From Candidatus Limicola stercorigallinarum (GTDB taxonomy: Bacteria; Actinomycetota; Coriobacteriia; Coriobacteriales; Coriobacteriaceae): a DNA stretch of 47,514 nucleotides. The position numbers were made by a program, and so were the translations under genes. This document shows, piece by piece, positions 35,415 through 44,234 of the stretch; position 1 is the first letter of the stretch; each line of letters opens with the position of its first letter. The DNA is taken from positions 1 to 47,514 of the forward strand of contig DVID01000002.1 in NCBI GenBank assembly GCA_018711625.1. The letters run 5' to 3'. Under the pieces are notes generated by a model. It searched no databases. It was given only the letters and a program-made list of their open reading frames with translations, and had not been told where the DNA came from.

Positions 35415-36176
35415 ATGATCCTTCCCGAGTCCAAGACCGAGATCGTCCGTCACAGCAACAAGGTGGTCTACGACCTCGGCGACAAGATTGCCAAGGTCTT
35501 CAACGAGAACAAGCCGGTCTCCGACGTTTTCAACGAGGCGCTTAACCTCGCGCGCATTAACGAGGCCGACATCCGCTCGCCCAAGGCGCTCGAAGTCAGC
35601 CAGGTTGATGGCGCTGGCTGGGGCCTGCTCACCTCGAAGGCTCCGGGTGTGACCCTCGAGGAGAAGATGAACGCCGAGCCGCAGCGCTTTGGTGAGTATC
35701 TTGAGCAGTTTGTTGACCTGCAGATTGAGATTCATGGCAAGACTTCGCCTCTGCTCAATCGTCAGCGCGACAAGTACGCTCGTATGATTGGCGGCCTGGA
35801 GGCCATCAACGCCACGCAGCGCTACAATCTCCTGGAGCGTCTTGACGGCATGAAGAAGGAGTTCAAGGTCTGCCACGGCGACTTCAACCCCTCCAACGTC
35901 ATCGTTGGTGAGGATGGCGAGCTGTATGTGTGCGACTGGGCCCATGCCACCCAGGGCTCCCCTGCCGCCGACGTTGCCATGACCTACCTGCTCTTCGCTC
36001 TTAAGTCGAAGGAGCAGGCCGAGGCGTACCTCGATCTGTACTGCGAGCGCGCCGACATGCCCAAGCAGGTCGTGCGCCAGTGGATGCCCATCGTTGCAGC
36101 ATCCGAGCTCGCTCGTAAGCGCGACATCCATGAGGACTTCCTCATGAGCTGGATCGACGTGTTCGATTACCAGTAA
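35415..36176 (+). CDS. Aminoglycoside-phosphotransferase/choline-kinase-fold protein
   Basis: Small-molecule kinase-fold protein of 253 residues. It has the catalytic-loop motif CHGDFNPSNVIVGEDGEL, matching HGDxxxxN, and the metal-binding VCDWAHATQGSPAADVAMTY (Asp-Trp). An N-terminal kinase lobe includes LGDKIAKVFNENKPVSDVF. No glycine-rich resistance-type loop is evident, and the fold covers choline, homoserine and sugar kinases, so the substrate is open and antibiotic resistance should not be assumed. ATG 35415 follows GAAAGGATTAGG. It is 79 bases after adhE on the same strand and may be co-transcribed by read-through. Confidence 0.8.
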   Translation: MILPESKTEIVRHSNKVVYDLGDKIAKVFNENKPVSDVFNEALNLARINEADIRSPKALEVSQVDGAGWGLLTSKAPGVTLEEKMNAEPQRFGEYLEQFVDLQIEIHGKTSPLLNRQRDKYARMIGGLEAINATQRYNLLERLDGMKKEFKVCHGDFNPSNVIVGEDGELYVCDWAHATQGSPAADVAMTYLLFALKSKEQAEAYLDLYCERADMPKQVVRQWMPIVAASELARKRDIHEDFLMSWIDVFDYQ

Positions 36177-36190
36177 GACGGGTCCCGGCA

Positions 36191-36271
36191 GGTGTTCCGC
36201 CAGATTTCCGCGCGAACGTCCTCGGCCTGCGGCCTGCGGAATGTTCGCTTAGGAATATCTGGCGGAACACC
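36191..36271. repeat. Long imperfect inverted repeat after the phosphotransferase gene
   Basis: GGTGTTCCGCCAGAT (36191-36205) is perfectly complementary to 36257-36271, and GCGAAC (36212-36217) pairs with GTTCGC (36243-36248). The apex contains the tandem CGGCCTGCGGCCTGCGG. There is no T-run, and a normal terminator follows 40 bases later. It may be an RNA-stabilising stem-loop or a REP-type repeat. Confidence 0.65.
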
Positions 36272-36310
36272 CTGAGCCGACTTACTTGAATCTCAACGTT
36301 GAGATGTTGG

Positions 36311-36345
36311 AAGGGCTCCTTGCTTGGCAGGGAGCCCTTTGTTGT
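36311..36345 (+). terminator. Terminator between convergent phosphotransferase and thiamine pyrophosphokinase genes
   Basis: AAGGGCTCC (36311-36319) pairs with GGAGCCCTT (36331-36339) around an 11-nt loop and is followed by TGTTGT. It could also end the opposite-strand transcript, which reaches its stop at 36385. Confidence 0.8.
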
Positions 36346-36384
36346 GGCGTGCATTGGTACGAGATGGGGGCTTGTCGCGGCGAA

Positions 36385-37071
36385 TTAGAGGAATACCCAA
36401 CAAGCCAGGGTACCGGAGTGGCAGGTGATGGTGGCGTCGTTGTGCTCGATGACGTTTGAGATGCCCAAATCGGATAGGAGCTCCACGTGTTTGTGGTCGA
36501 GCTCCCAGCGCATGTGATATTCGGAAACGACAGCCTCGGGCGTAAGGGGAATGAAAGAGAAGCGGCTGCCGACGGCGCCCGCTACGTACCATGCGTCTCC
36601 CGCATGAAGGATACGCCCCTCGTAGCCGTCCTCAATGAGCTGTACGCTCCCCTGCCAGGCGGCAAAGCGGCCCAACACACCAACGAGATGATCAGGGTTT
36701 CCGCCACCAAAACACGTAGCAGCGAGCACAGCACCCGGCCAGCGGCGAGATACCTCGGCAAGGGCAAGGCCCAGATCGGTATCGTCCTTGTGCGGGTTAT
36801 AGCGAACGACCTCAAAGGAGGTCTCGTCCCCTTCCACGTTCCCCTGCGCAGCCTCGGCCCAACGAACACGCTCGGCGCCTTCCGTACTCACCGAATCAGC
36901 ATCGCCGCAAAAAAGATCGCAGGGCACACCGGCCGCCATAAGCGCATCGAGGCCGCGATCGATCGCAACCACCACGTCTGAAGCCGCCGTAACGGCGCGC
37001 ACCGTAGCGGTAGAAGCCGCCTCGGGCGATCCGCCTACAAGCGCCACCCGCACCCTTTGCTCCAAGCTCAT
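36385..37071 (-). CDS. thiN: Thiamine pyrophosphokinase
   Basis: Converts thiamine to thiamine diphosphate using ATP. The 228-residue product begins MSLEQRVRVALVGGSPEA. It has the family motifs VVAIDRGLDALMAAGVPCDL, CGDADSVS (GDxDS), the substrate-binding KDDTDLGLAL and GGNPDHLVGVLGR. Late motifs are GSRFSFIPLTPEAVV and DLGISNVIE. ATG 37069-37071 starts 4 bases after the HAD gene stop; a longer in-frame extension inside that gene was rejected. No TPP riboswitch is visible nearby. Confidence 0.92.
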   Translation of the reverse strand: MSLEQRVRVALVGGSPEAASTATVRAVTAASDVVVAIDRGLDALMAAGVPCDLFCGDADSVSTEGAERVRWAEAAQGNVEGDETSFEVVRYNPHKDDTDLGLALAEVSRRWPGAVLAATCFGGGNPDHLVGVLGRFAAWQGSVQLIEDGYEGRILHAGDAWYVAGAVGSRFSFIPLTPEAVVSEYHMRWELDHKHVELLSDLGISNVIEHNDATITCHSGTLACWVFL

Positions 37072-37075
37072 GCCC

Positions 37076-37777
37076 CTACCCCGCAAACGAGCAGATAGCA
37101 TCGAGCGAAAGCTCGGGATACTCATCGATAAAGATATCGGAAAGGGCACGCACCTCATCACGCTCCGCACGGCCCGCAGGATCAAAAATACCCAGACGGT
37201 GATAGCCCGCTTCGCGTGCGCTCCTCAAGCCAAAGGGGGCGTCCTCAAACACCCATACATCCTCATGGGCCACATCGCCCAAATCGTACGCCGCACAAAT
37301 CTTCGAAAGTGCGAGGTTATACACGTCGGGCCGCTGCTTGGAGGCACCTGCCTCGCCTGTGGTGGTAATACTTGAGAAAAAGCCGTCCATGTTGTTGTGA
37401 CGCAAGCCCGCCTCAACCAGGAAGGCAGGGGTGGACGTGGCAATAGCCATGGGAATACCGGCGCACGCCGCCTCTTCAAGGAAGGCGTGAGCGCCCGTGC
37501 GCGCAACGATTGTGGTGGCGTATTCGTCGCGCAGCATATCCATCAGGCGCTGGTAAATCTCCTCGCCTGTGGCATCGAGGTTCCACTTCACGCGATAGGC
37601 CGCACACTCATCTTCCACGGAAAGATGCTCAAACTCAGCGAAATCGTCGGAGGTGGCCGTCACGCCATAGGTGGCAAGCAAACGAGGTTGAACCGTGAGC
37701 CACGCGCCCATGGAATCGAGGAGCGTTCCGTCACAATCAAACACAAAAGCCTGGGGACGATGCGTCGTTGATGTCAT
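37076..37777 (-). CDS. HAD-superfamily hydrolase (beta-phosphoglucomutase-like)
   Basis: Haloacid-dehalogenase-fold phosphatase or mutase of 233 residues. Motif I FVFDCDGTLLDS has the nucleophile Asp14 and acid Asp16. A helical cap follows, then motif II IPMAIATSTP, motif III Lys in GASKQRPDVYNLAL and motif IV VWVFEDAPFGLRSAREAGY. The order of cap and core matches subfamily I (phosphoglucomutase, phosphoglycolate and similar phosphatases). ATG 37775-37777 has AAAGGG upstream; the TTG before it is less likely. It is coupled to thiN. The substrate is unknown; a role in thiamine phosphate handling is only suggested by position. Confidence 0.88.
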   Translation of the reverse strand: MTSTTHRPQAFVFDCDGTLLDSMGAWLTVQPRLLATYGVTATSDDFAEFEHLSVEDECAAYRVKWNLDATGEEIYQRLMDMLRDEYATTIVARTGAHAFLEEAACAGIPMAIATSTPAFLVEAGLRHNNMDGFFSSITTTGEAGASKQRPDVYNLALSKICAAYDLGDVAHEDVWVFEDAPFGLRSAREAGYHRLGIFDPAGRAERDEVRALSDIFIDEYPELSLDAICSFAG

Positions 37778-38153
37778 CAAAGAACCCTTTCTCCCATCGT
37801 ATGGGCGCGATACATATCATGCACGCGCGAGGAACTCACGCCCGCCACGCGTACTCAAACATAGCAGTGATAGCTGCTGCGAATGCTACCAGAACGCGAC
37901 GCGCTCAACCGGGTAGCGCCTCGGAACGTTTTGCAACAATTTGTCAAGTTTTACGCATGCGCGTACGTCTACGAATCAAATTCGACCGTAACCCGGCTTC
38001 CAATATAGACAAATTGTCGACAATGTTATGCTCGATTTGAACGTTTGCGCCCGGGGGATAGCCGTGTCGGTTGCACGCCGATGCGTCTCGCCCCAGAGCG
38101 AACGCGGAACTGTCGGATGACGGGCTAACCGTCAGATCGATTGGACGTGTCGC
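37778..38153. promoter_or_regulatory. Divergent region and long leader of the glycogen operon
   Basis: There is no gene in these 376 bases. A candidate promoter for glgB is TAGACA (38006-38011) with TATGCT (38027-38032), spacer 15, overlapping the palindrome ATTGTCGACAAT. The leader of about 115 nt has a hairpin TGACGG-GCTAA-CCGTCA (38118-38134) and a second weak one, TCGG/CCGA, near 38070. No strong ribosome-binding site precedes the glgB ATG (only TGGACG). The set-up suggests post-transcriptional control, but no known riboswitch class is recognisable. Confidence 0.5.
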
Positions 38154-40475
38154 ATGAAAAAGAAGACCCAGGATACCCCTTCCGCACCTGCATCGGATAA
38201 GCCGTTGCTCATCATGACCGATGACGACATCTATATGTTTGGCAACGGCACCTGGAAGCGCAGCTGGGAGAAGATGGGTGCCCACCCCGATGTTCAAGAC
38301 GACCAAGAGGGCTGGCATTTTTGCATTTGGGTACCGGATGTAAAGAGCGTGCATGTGGTGGGCGACTTTAACAACTGGGACCCCACCGCCAACAAGCTGA
38401 GCCCGGTAGGCAAAAGTGACATGTGGCAGGGCTTTGTACCCGGCCTCCAGCAGGGTGACCTGTATAAGTACGCCATTGAGACCAACGAGGGCAACCTGCT
38501 CTATAAGGCCGATCCTTACGCGTTTTACGCCGAGCAGACGCCCGGAACCGCCTCGCGCCTCATGGACATCACGGGCTATGAATGGGGCGACGATGAATGG
38601 CTTGAGCACCGTCGCACGCATAACCACATGACGCAGCCGCTCAATATCTACGAGGTTCACCTGGGTTCTTGGCGTCGCCATGGCAACGAGCCGCAGGGTG
38701 AGCCCGACGAGAACGGCAACTATCCTGGCCCGGGCGACCCCTTCCCGGCCCAGCGCGGCACCTTCTACACCTACGACGAGCTCTCGGTTGAGCTTGTTGA
38801 GTACGTGAAAGACATGGGCTACACCCATATCGAGCTCTTACCGGTGATGGAGCACCCCTTCGATGGTTCGTGGGGCTACCAGCCCACGGGTTACTTTGCG
38901 GTAACGAGCCGCTATGGCGAGCCCAAGCAGTTCATGCACTTCATCGACGCCTGCCACCAGGCGGGCATCGGCGTCATCCTCGACTGGGTGCCGGGCGGTT
39001 TCTGCGCCAACGAAGAGGGCCTTGCCACCTTCAACGGTCGCATGCTCTACGAGCGCGAGATCCATCCCAACTGGGGCACGCACAAGTTTGACTTCGGCCG
39101 TCCCGAGGTCCGCGGCTTCCTTACCTCAAACGCCCTGTTCTGGATTGAGATGTTCCACGCCGATGGCATCCGTATGGACGGCGTGTCGAGCATGCTCTAC
39201 CTCAACTTTGGCGTAGACGACCCCGGCCAGAAGAAGTTCAACAAGTACGGCACCGAGGAAGACCTTGACGCTTCGGCGTTCATCCGCCAGGTTAACTGCG
39301 CCGTAGCCAGCCTGTTCCCCGACGTGATGATGATCGCTGAGGAATCCACCGCCTGGCCGCTTGTTACCTATCCTCCTGAGGAAGGTGGCCTGGGCTTCCA
39401 CTACAAGTGGGACATGGGCTGGATGAACGACACCCTGCACTACATGCAGACCGACTTCCCGTGGCGTCCGGGCGCGCACCGGCTCCTCACGTTCTCGATT
39501 ATGTATGCATTCAACGAGAACTTTGTGTTGCCGCTCAGCCACGACGAGGTGGTCAACGGCAAGTGCTCCCTCATGGGCCGCATGCCGGGCGACCTCTGGC
39601 GCCAGTTTGCAGGCCTGCGCACCCTCGTGATGTATCAGATCACGCACCCCGGCGCCCAGCTCTCGTTCATGGGCAACGAGATTGCCCAGTTCATCGAGTG
39701 GCGCTACTACGAGTCCATCGAGTGGTTCCTCGCCGATGAGTACGAGACGCATCGCAACCACCGCACCTTCGTGAAGGCGCTCAACCATCTCTATCTCAAC
39801 GAGCCTGCGTTCTGGGAGAACTCCTACACCGAGGACGGTTTCTCGTGGATTGACGCGAACAACTCCAACCAGTCCATCATCTCGTTTGTGCGCAAGGGCG
39901 AAAACGAAGATGACGACCTGGTGGTGCTCATCAACTTCGACCCGGCGTCTTACGAGACGTTCCGCGTGGGTGTGCCGCGTGAGGGTGACTGGAAGGTCGT
40001 CTTCAACTCCGACGATCCCGCCTTTGGCGGCAGCGGCTACATGCTCGACAGCCTGAAAGATGCGGTGTGCCCGAGCGAGCCCTATCCGTGGAACGGCCGC
40101 GAGGAGTCGGTGAGCTTTAGCGTGCCCGGCCTTGCCGGTATTGTGCTGAAGCGCGTGGGGCCGAGCTCCTACGTGCCACCCAAGCCCAAGCGTCGCACAG
40201 CGCGTAAGAAGACAACCACAACCACCAAGAAGACTGCTGCCAAGAGCACCAAGAACACAACCTCTACTACGGCTAAAAAGACGGCCACCAAGGCTTCCTC
40301 CGCGAGCGCGTCTAAGGCCACAACAGCCAAGACCACCACGTCAAAGGCCAAGGCAACCACTGCGCGCACGAAGGCCACTGCGACTACAAGCACAACGAAA
40401 AAAGCCGCTTCCACCAAGACAACGACCAAGAAGTCGGGCACGGCGGGAAAGACAAGTTCTACCGCAACTGCCTAA
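38154..40475 (+). CDS. glgB: 1,4-alpha-glucan branching enzyme with histone-H1-like C-terminal tail
   Basis: Makes alpha-1,6 branches in glycogen (GH13). The CBM48 domain is near residues 40-150 (CIWVPDVKSVHVVGDFNNWD). The catalytic barrel has the nucleophile Asp342 in GIRMDGVSSML, the acid Glu396 in IAEESTAWP, and LSHDEVV. Residues 677-773, following GIVLKRVGPSSYVPP, are a Lys/Thr/Ala/Ser-rich tail of 97 residues (KPKRRTARKKTTTTTKKTAA at its start) with no acidic residue, like histone H1 or the HupB tail. The tail is not part of the known enzyme fold. The 773-residue length exceeds the usual 630-730. The start ATG lacks a strong ribosome-binding site. Confidence 0.96.
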   Translation: MKKKTQDTPSAPASDKPLLIMTDDDIYMFGNGTWKRSWEKMGAHPDVQDDQEGWHFCIWVPDVKSVHVVGDFNNWDPTANKLSPVGKSDMWQGFVPGLQQGDLYKYAIETNEGNLLYKADPYAFYAEQTPGTASRLMDITGYEWGDDEWLEHRRTHNHMTQPLNIYEVHLGSWRRHGNEPQGEPDENGNYPGPGDPFPAQRGTFYTYDELSVELVEYVKDMGYTHIELLPVMEHPFDGSWGYQPTGYFAVTSRYGEPKQFMHFIDACHQAGIGVILDWVPGGFCANEEGLATFNGRMLYEREIHPNWGTHKFDFGRPEVRGFLTSNALFWIEMFHADGIRMDGVSSMLYLNFGVDDPGQKKFNKYGTEEDLDASAFIRQVNCAVASLFPDVMMIAEESTAWPLVTYPPEEGGLGFHYKWDMGWMNDTLHYMQTDFPWRPGAHRLLTFSIMYAFNENFVLPLSHDEVVNGKCSLMGRMPGDLWRQFAGLRTLVMYQITHPGAQLSFMGNEIAQFIEWRYYESIEWFLADEYETHRNHRTFVKALNHLYLNEPAFWENSYTEDGFSWIDANNSNQSIISFVRKGENEDDDLVVLINFDPASYETFRVGVPREGDWKVVFNSDDPAFGGSGYMLDSLKDAVCPSEPYPWNGREESVSFSVPGLAGIVLKRVGPSSYVPPKPKRRTARKKTTTTTKKTAAKSTKNTTSTTAKKTATKASSASASKATTAKTTTSKAKATTARTKATATTSTTKKAASTKTTTKKSGTAGKTSSTATA

Positions 40476-40489
40476 GTCGCGCCATAATA

Positions 40490-40525
40490 GGGGGTGACTC
40501 GTTTAGTCGCTAACGGGAAACCCCC
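40490..40525 (+). promoter_or_regulatory. Hairpin between glgB and glgP
   Basis: GGGGGT (40490-40495) pairs with ACCCCC (40520-40525), enclosing GACT/AGTC (40496-40508). No T-run follows, and the glgP ribosome-binding site (AAAGGA) starts six bases later. It may protect or separate the two messages. Confidence 0.5.
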
Positions 40526-40540
40526 GTAAGAAAGGAAAGC

Positions 40541-42967
40541 ATGATTCAGATTTTTAAGGACAAGCAGGACTTCATCGACCAGTACCGCGCGATGGTCCGT
40601 GCGCACACGGGAAAAGATTTTGAGTCCTGCGGCTCGCATGACCGCTTCTATGCGCTTGCCGAGCTCATTGCAACGCGTGCTCGCCGCATCGCCAGCGACA
40701 ATGAGACCCAGATTGAGAAGCAGGGCAAGAAGCGTGTGTACTACTTCTCACTTGAGTTCCTCATTGGTCGCCTGCTCGATAACTACCTGCTGAACTTCGG
40801 CATTCGCGACATGGTTGCCGAGGCGCTCGAAGATATGGGCACCTCGCTTGAGGCGCTTGAGATCCGCGAGCCCGACGCGGCCCTGGGTAACGGCGGCCTC
40901 GGCCGCCTGGCAGCCTGCTTCTTGGCCTCCGCAGCCCACGAGGGCATCGCCTTCTACGGCAACGGCATGCGCTACGAGTACGGCCTCTTCAAGCAAGAGA
41001 TCGTGGACGGTCGCCAGGTAGAGGTTGCCGACGACTGGCTCAAGCACGGCTATCCGTGGGAGTCGCGCCGTCCCGAGAGCGCCGTCGAAGTTATTTTTGG
41101 CGGCACCTCGGTGAGCTACGAGCAGGATGGCCGCACCATGTACCGCACCGAGGGCGGGCAGAAAATCCTCGCCGTACCCTACGACATCCCCGTGGTGGCC
41201 TACGGCGGCGAGCTGGTGAACAAGCTGCGCGTATGGAAAGCCGAGCCCAACGAGGACCTCTTCAACCTCGATGCCTTCAACCGCGGCGATTACGCAAACG
41301 CCAACGCCGGCCGCGCTGAGGCTGAGGCCATCTCCACCATCCTCTACCCTGCCGACGCCGGTGAGCATGGCAAGATCCTCCGTCTGAAGCAGGAGTACCT
41401 CTTTGTGGCGGCTGGCATCAACTCCATCCTGCGCACCTTCCGCGCTGAGCATGGTACCGACTGGAAGCGCCTTCCTGAGTTTGTTGCCATCCACACCAAC
41501 GACACGCATCCTGCCATGTGCGGCCCCGAGCTCATGCGCGTCCTCATGGATGAGGAGGGCCTTGAGTGGAATGAGGCTTGGGATATCGTTACCAAGACGG
41601 TCTCCTTCACCAACCACACGGTGCTTCCCGAGGCACTCGAGAAGTGGCCCATCACCACGTTCAAGCCGCTCCTCCCTCGCCTCTATCAGATCATCGACGA
41701 GATTGCTCGCCGCTTCCGCGAGAGCTTCCCGACGGACAACCCCGAGTGGCGCGAGATGTTCCAGAAGACCGCCATCCTCTGGGATGGCGAGGTCCGCATG
41801 GCAAACCTCTCGATTGTGTGCAGCCATTCGGTGAACGGCGTGGCCGAGCTCCATACAAAGATTCTGAAGGAGCAGGTCTTCAAGGAGTTCTATGAGCTCA
41901 CGCCTGAGAAGTTCAACAACAAGACCAACGGCGTGACCCATCGTCGCTTCCTTGCAGAGGCCAACCCCTCTTATGCGAAGCTCATCACCAAGGCCATTGG
42001 CACCCGTTGGCTTGACGATGCCTTTGAGCTCAAGAAGCTCGAGCAGTTTGCCGATGACGAGGACTTCCTGCTTGCCATGGCAGCCTCTAAGCGTGAGAAC
42101 AAGGTGCGCCTGGCCTCCTACATCAAGGATGTCTGCGGCATCACCGTTGACCCGGATTCCGTCTTCGACGTGCAGGTGAAGCGCTTCCACGCCTACAAGC
42201 GTCAGCTGCTCAACATCTTCAAGGTGATGGACATCTACAACCGTCTCATCTCCGATCCGTCGTTCACGGTGCACCCCACCACCTTCATCTTCTCGGGCAA
42301 GGCAGCTCAGAGCTACTACTTCGCCAAGGAAGTCATCCGCCTCATCAACTCTGTGGCCGATGTCATCAACAACGACGAGCGCGTGAACAACCTTATCAAG
42401 GTTGTGTTCATCCCTAACTTCCGCGTCTCCAATGCGCAGCTCATTTACTCTGCTGCCGAGATCTCTGAGCAGATTTCCACCGCAGGCCAGGAGGCGTCCG
42501 GCACGTCCAACATGAAGCTCATGATGAACGGTGCCATCACGCTCGGCACGCTCGACGGTGCGAACATCGAGATCGCCAATCTCGCTGGCTATGAGAACGT
42601 CAAGATCTTCGGCCTCACCGAGCCTGAGGTGGTGGCCCTCCAGAAGAGCGGTCAATACTTCTCGTGGGATGAGTACAACGCCGACCGCGACCGTCTGGGC
42701 CGTTGCGTTGACGAACTCACCGACACCACCTTCTCGCACCTCTCGGGCACCTTTGACTCCATTCGTCGCGAGCTCATGGACAACAACGACCATGACCTCG
42801 TGCTCAAGGACTTCCGCTCCTATGTCCAGGCGTGGGAGGAGCTTGTGGGCACCTACGGCGACACGCTTGCGTGGAACCGCATGGCGCTCCATAACACGGC
42901 GAACTCGGGTTTCTTCTCGAGCGATCGCACCATCCGCGAATATCGCGATGAGATCTGGGGGGCGTGA
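40541..42967 (+). CDS. glgP: Glycogen phosphorylase
   Basis: Releases glucose-1-phosphate from glycogen ends, using pyridoxal phosphate. The 808-residue product has the GT35 blocks FLIGRLLDNYLLN, EPDAALGNGGLGRLAACFL and HTNDTHPAMCGPELMR. The cofactor Lys659 lies in EASGTSNMKLMMNGAITLG. The length is normal for bacterial enzymes. The ATG follows AAAGGAAAGC. It is the second gene of the cluster, between the branching enzyme and the ADP-glucose pyrophosphorylase genes, so breakdown and synthesis are encoded together. Confidence 0.97.
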   Translation: MIQIFKDKQDFIDQYRAMVRAHTGKDFESCGSHDRFYALAELIATRARRIASDNETQIEKQGKKRVYYFSLEFLIGRLLDNYLLNFGIRDMVAEALEDMGTSLEALEIREPDAALGNGGLGRLAACFLASAAHEGIAFYGNGMRYEYGLFKQEIVDGRQVEVADDWLKHGYPWESRRPESAVEVIFGGTSVSYEQDGRTMYRTEGGQKILAVPYDIPVVAYGGELVNKLRVWKAEPNEDLFNLDAFNRGDYANANAGRAEAEAISTILYPADAGEHGKILRLKQEYLFVAAGINSILRTFRAEHGTDWKRLPEFVAIHTNDTHPAMCGPELMRVLMDEEGLEWNEAWDIVTKTVSFTNHTVLPEALEKWPITTFKPLLPRLYQIIDEIARRFRESFPTDNPEWREMFQKTAILWDGEVRMANLSIVCSHSVNGVAELHTKILKEQVFKEFYELTPEKFNNKTNGVTHRRFLAEANPSYAKLITKAIGTRWLDDAFELKKLEQFADDEDFLLAMAASKRENKVRLASYIKDVCGITVDPDSVFDVQVKRFHAYKRQLLNIFKVMDIYNRLISDPSFTVHPTTFIFSGKAAQSYYFAKEVIRLINSVADVINNDERVNNLIKVVFIPNFRVSNAQLIYSAAEISEQISTAGQEASGTSNMKLMMNGAITLGTLDGANIEIANLAGYENVKIFGLTEPEVVALQKSGQYFSWDEYNADRDRLGRCVDELTDTTFSHLSGTFDSIRRELMDNNDHDLVLKDFRSYVQAWEELVGTYGDTLAWNRMALHNTANSGFFSSDRTIREYRDEIWGA

Positions 42968-43084
42968 TAAACGGGATAGGAAATCGATTCGGCGGCTTCA
43001 CGGCACATTGAGGCGCGGTTAGCCAATATGCGTCCGCGTGAGCAGAAAGACAACAGACAGCACGGGTTTTGAAGGAGAACATCG

Positions 43085-44230
43085 ATGAGCAAAAAAGAAT
43101 GCATCGCCATGCTCCTCGCTGGAGGGCAGGGAAGCAGGTTGGGGGCGCTCACGTCTAAGATCGCCAAACCTGCCGTCTCATTCGGAGGTAAGTACCGTAT
43201 CATCGACTTCACGTTGTCAAACTGCGCGAATTCCGGCATTGACACGGTGGGTGTGCTCACGCAGTATCGCCCCTACCGTCTCCATGCCTACCTGGGATCC
43301 GGCTCAGCGTGGGATCTTGACGAGCGTGGCGGCGGAGTATCCATCCTCCCGCCGTATGCCACGCAGGACGGCGGCGCTTGGTATGCGGGTACCGCCGACG
43401 CGGTGACGCAGAACCTTGATTACATCAAGTCGCACGATCCTGAGTACGTGCTCATCCTCTCCGGCGACGCACTGTATCGCATGGATTATCGCGAGATGCT
43501 GCAGACCCATATCGATAACAACGCCGACCTCACGGTTGCCGTCATGCCCGTGCCCTGGGAGGAAGCCAGCCGCTTTGGCATCCTTACCACCGATGACGAC
43601 GGCCGTATCGTGAAGTTCACCGAGAAGCCCGAGAAGCCGGATTCAAACCTTGCCTCCATGGGCATCTACATCTTCACGGCTGATTTCCTGATCAAGGCCC
43701 TCGAAGAGGACGATGTCGACCAGCGCTCGAGCCACGACTTTGGCGGCGACATCATCCCCAAGGCTCTCGCCGACGGCAAGCGCCTGTTTGTCCATAAATT
43801 CCATGGCTTCTGGAAAGACGTAGGCACCATCGCGAGCTATCACGAGACGAGCATGGACCTGCTGGGGCCGAACCCCTACTTCGACCTCTATGACGAGCAG
43901 ACCCCCATCATGAGCAACGACACCACGCGTCCGCCGCACTACATTGGGCCTGAGGGCCGCGTGGACGACTGCCTGGTCTCCAACGGCTGCGAGATCCTGG
44001 GCACTGCTCGCCATTCTGTGATTTCCACCGACTGCTACATTGGCGAGCGCGCCATCGTCGAGGATTCCGTCATGCTCCCCGGTGCCATCGTCAAGGAGGG
44101 TGCACATGTTTCGCGGGCCATCCTGGGCGAGAACGCCGTCGTTGAGGAGGGCGTGAAGCTCGGTAGCGTCGACACCACGAAGGACACGGCTGTCGTTGGA
44201 AACGACGTCGTCATCGGGAAGGGGGAATGA
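43085..44230 (+). CDS. glgC: Glucose-1-phosphate adenylyltransferase, catalytic subunit
   Basis: Makes ADP-glucose, the donor for glycogen synthase. The 381-residue product keeps the nucleotide-binding loop [20 protein letters not shown] and [26 protein letters not shown] has the catalytic Asp, and FTEKPEKP is also present. A left-handed beta-helix domain follows (residues about 290-381, with [20 protein letters not shown]). These intact motifs mark it as the active partner of the GlgD protein that follows. The ATG has GAAGGAGAAC upstream, and the gene ends 4 bases before the glgD start. Confidence 0.96.
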   Translation: MSKKECIAMLLAGGQGSRLGALTSKIAKPAVSFGGKYRIIDFTLSNCANSGIDTVGVLTQYRPYRLHAYLGSGSAWDLDERGGGVSILPPYATQDGGAWYAGTADAVTQNLDYIKSHDPEYVLILSGDALYRMDYREMLQTHIDNNADLTVAVMPVPWEEASRFGILTTDDDGRIVKFTEKPEKPDSNLASMGIYIFTADFLIKALEEDDVDQRSSHDFGGDIIPKALADGKRLFVHKFHGFWKDVGTIASYHETSMDLLGPNPYFDLYDEQTPIMSNDTTRPPHYIGPEGRVDDCLVSNGCEILGTARHSVISTDCYIGERAIVEDSVMLPGAIVKEGAHVSRAILGENAVVEEGVKLGSVDTTKDTAVVGNDVVIGKGE

Positions 44231-44234
44231 ACCG

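Noticed and set aside
35415-36176. Aminoglycoside resistance gene
   Set aside because: The fold is shared with choline, homoserine and sugar kinases. Nothing in the sequence or context (no mobile element, no resistance cluster) supports antibiotic resistance.
37072-37300. TPP riboswitch near thiN or thiI
   Set aside because: No TPP-riboswitch core sequence was seen before either gene. thiN starts 4 bases after the HAD gene, and thiI abuts rpoZ.
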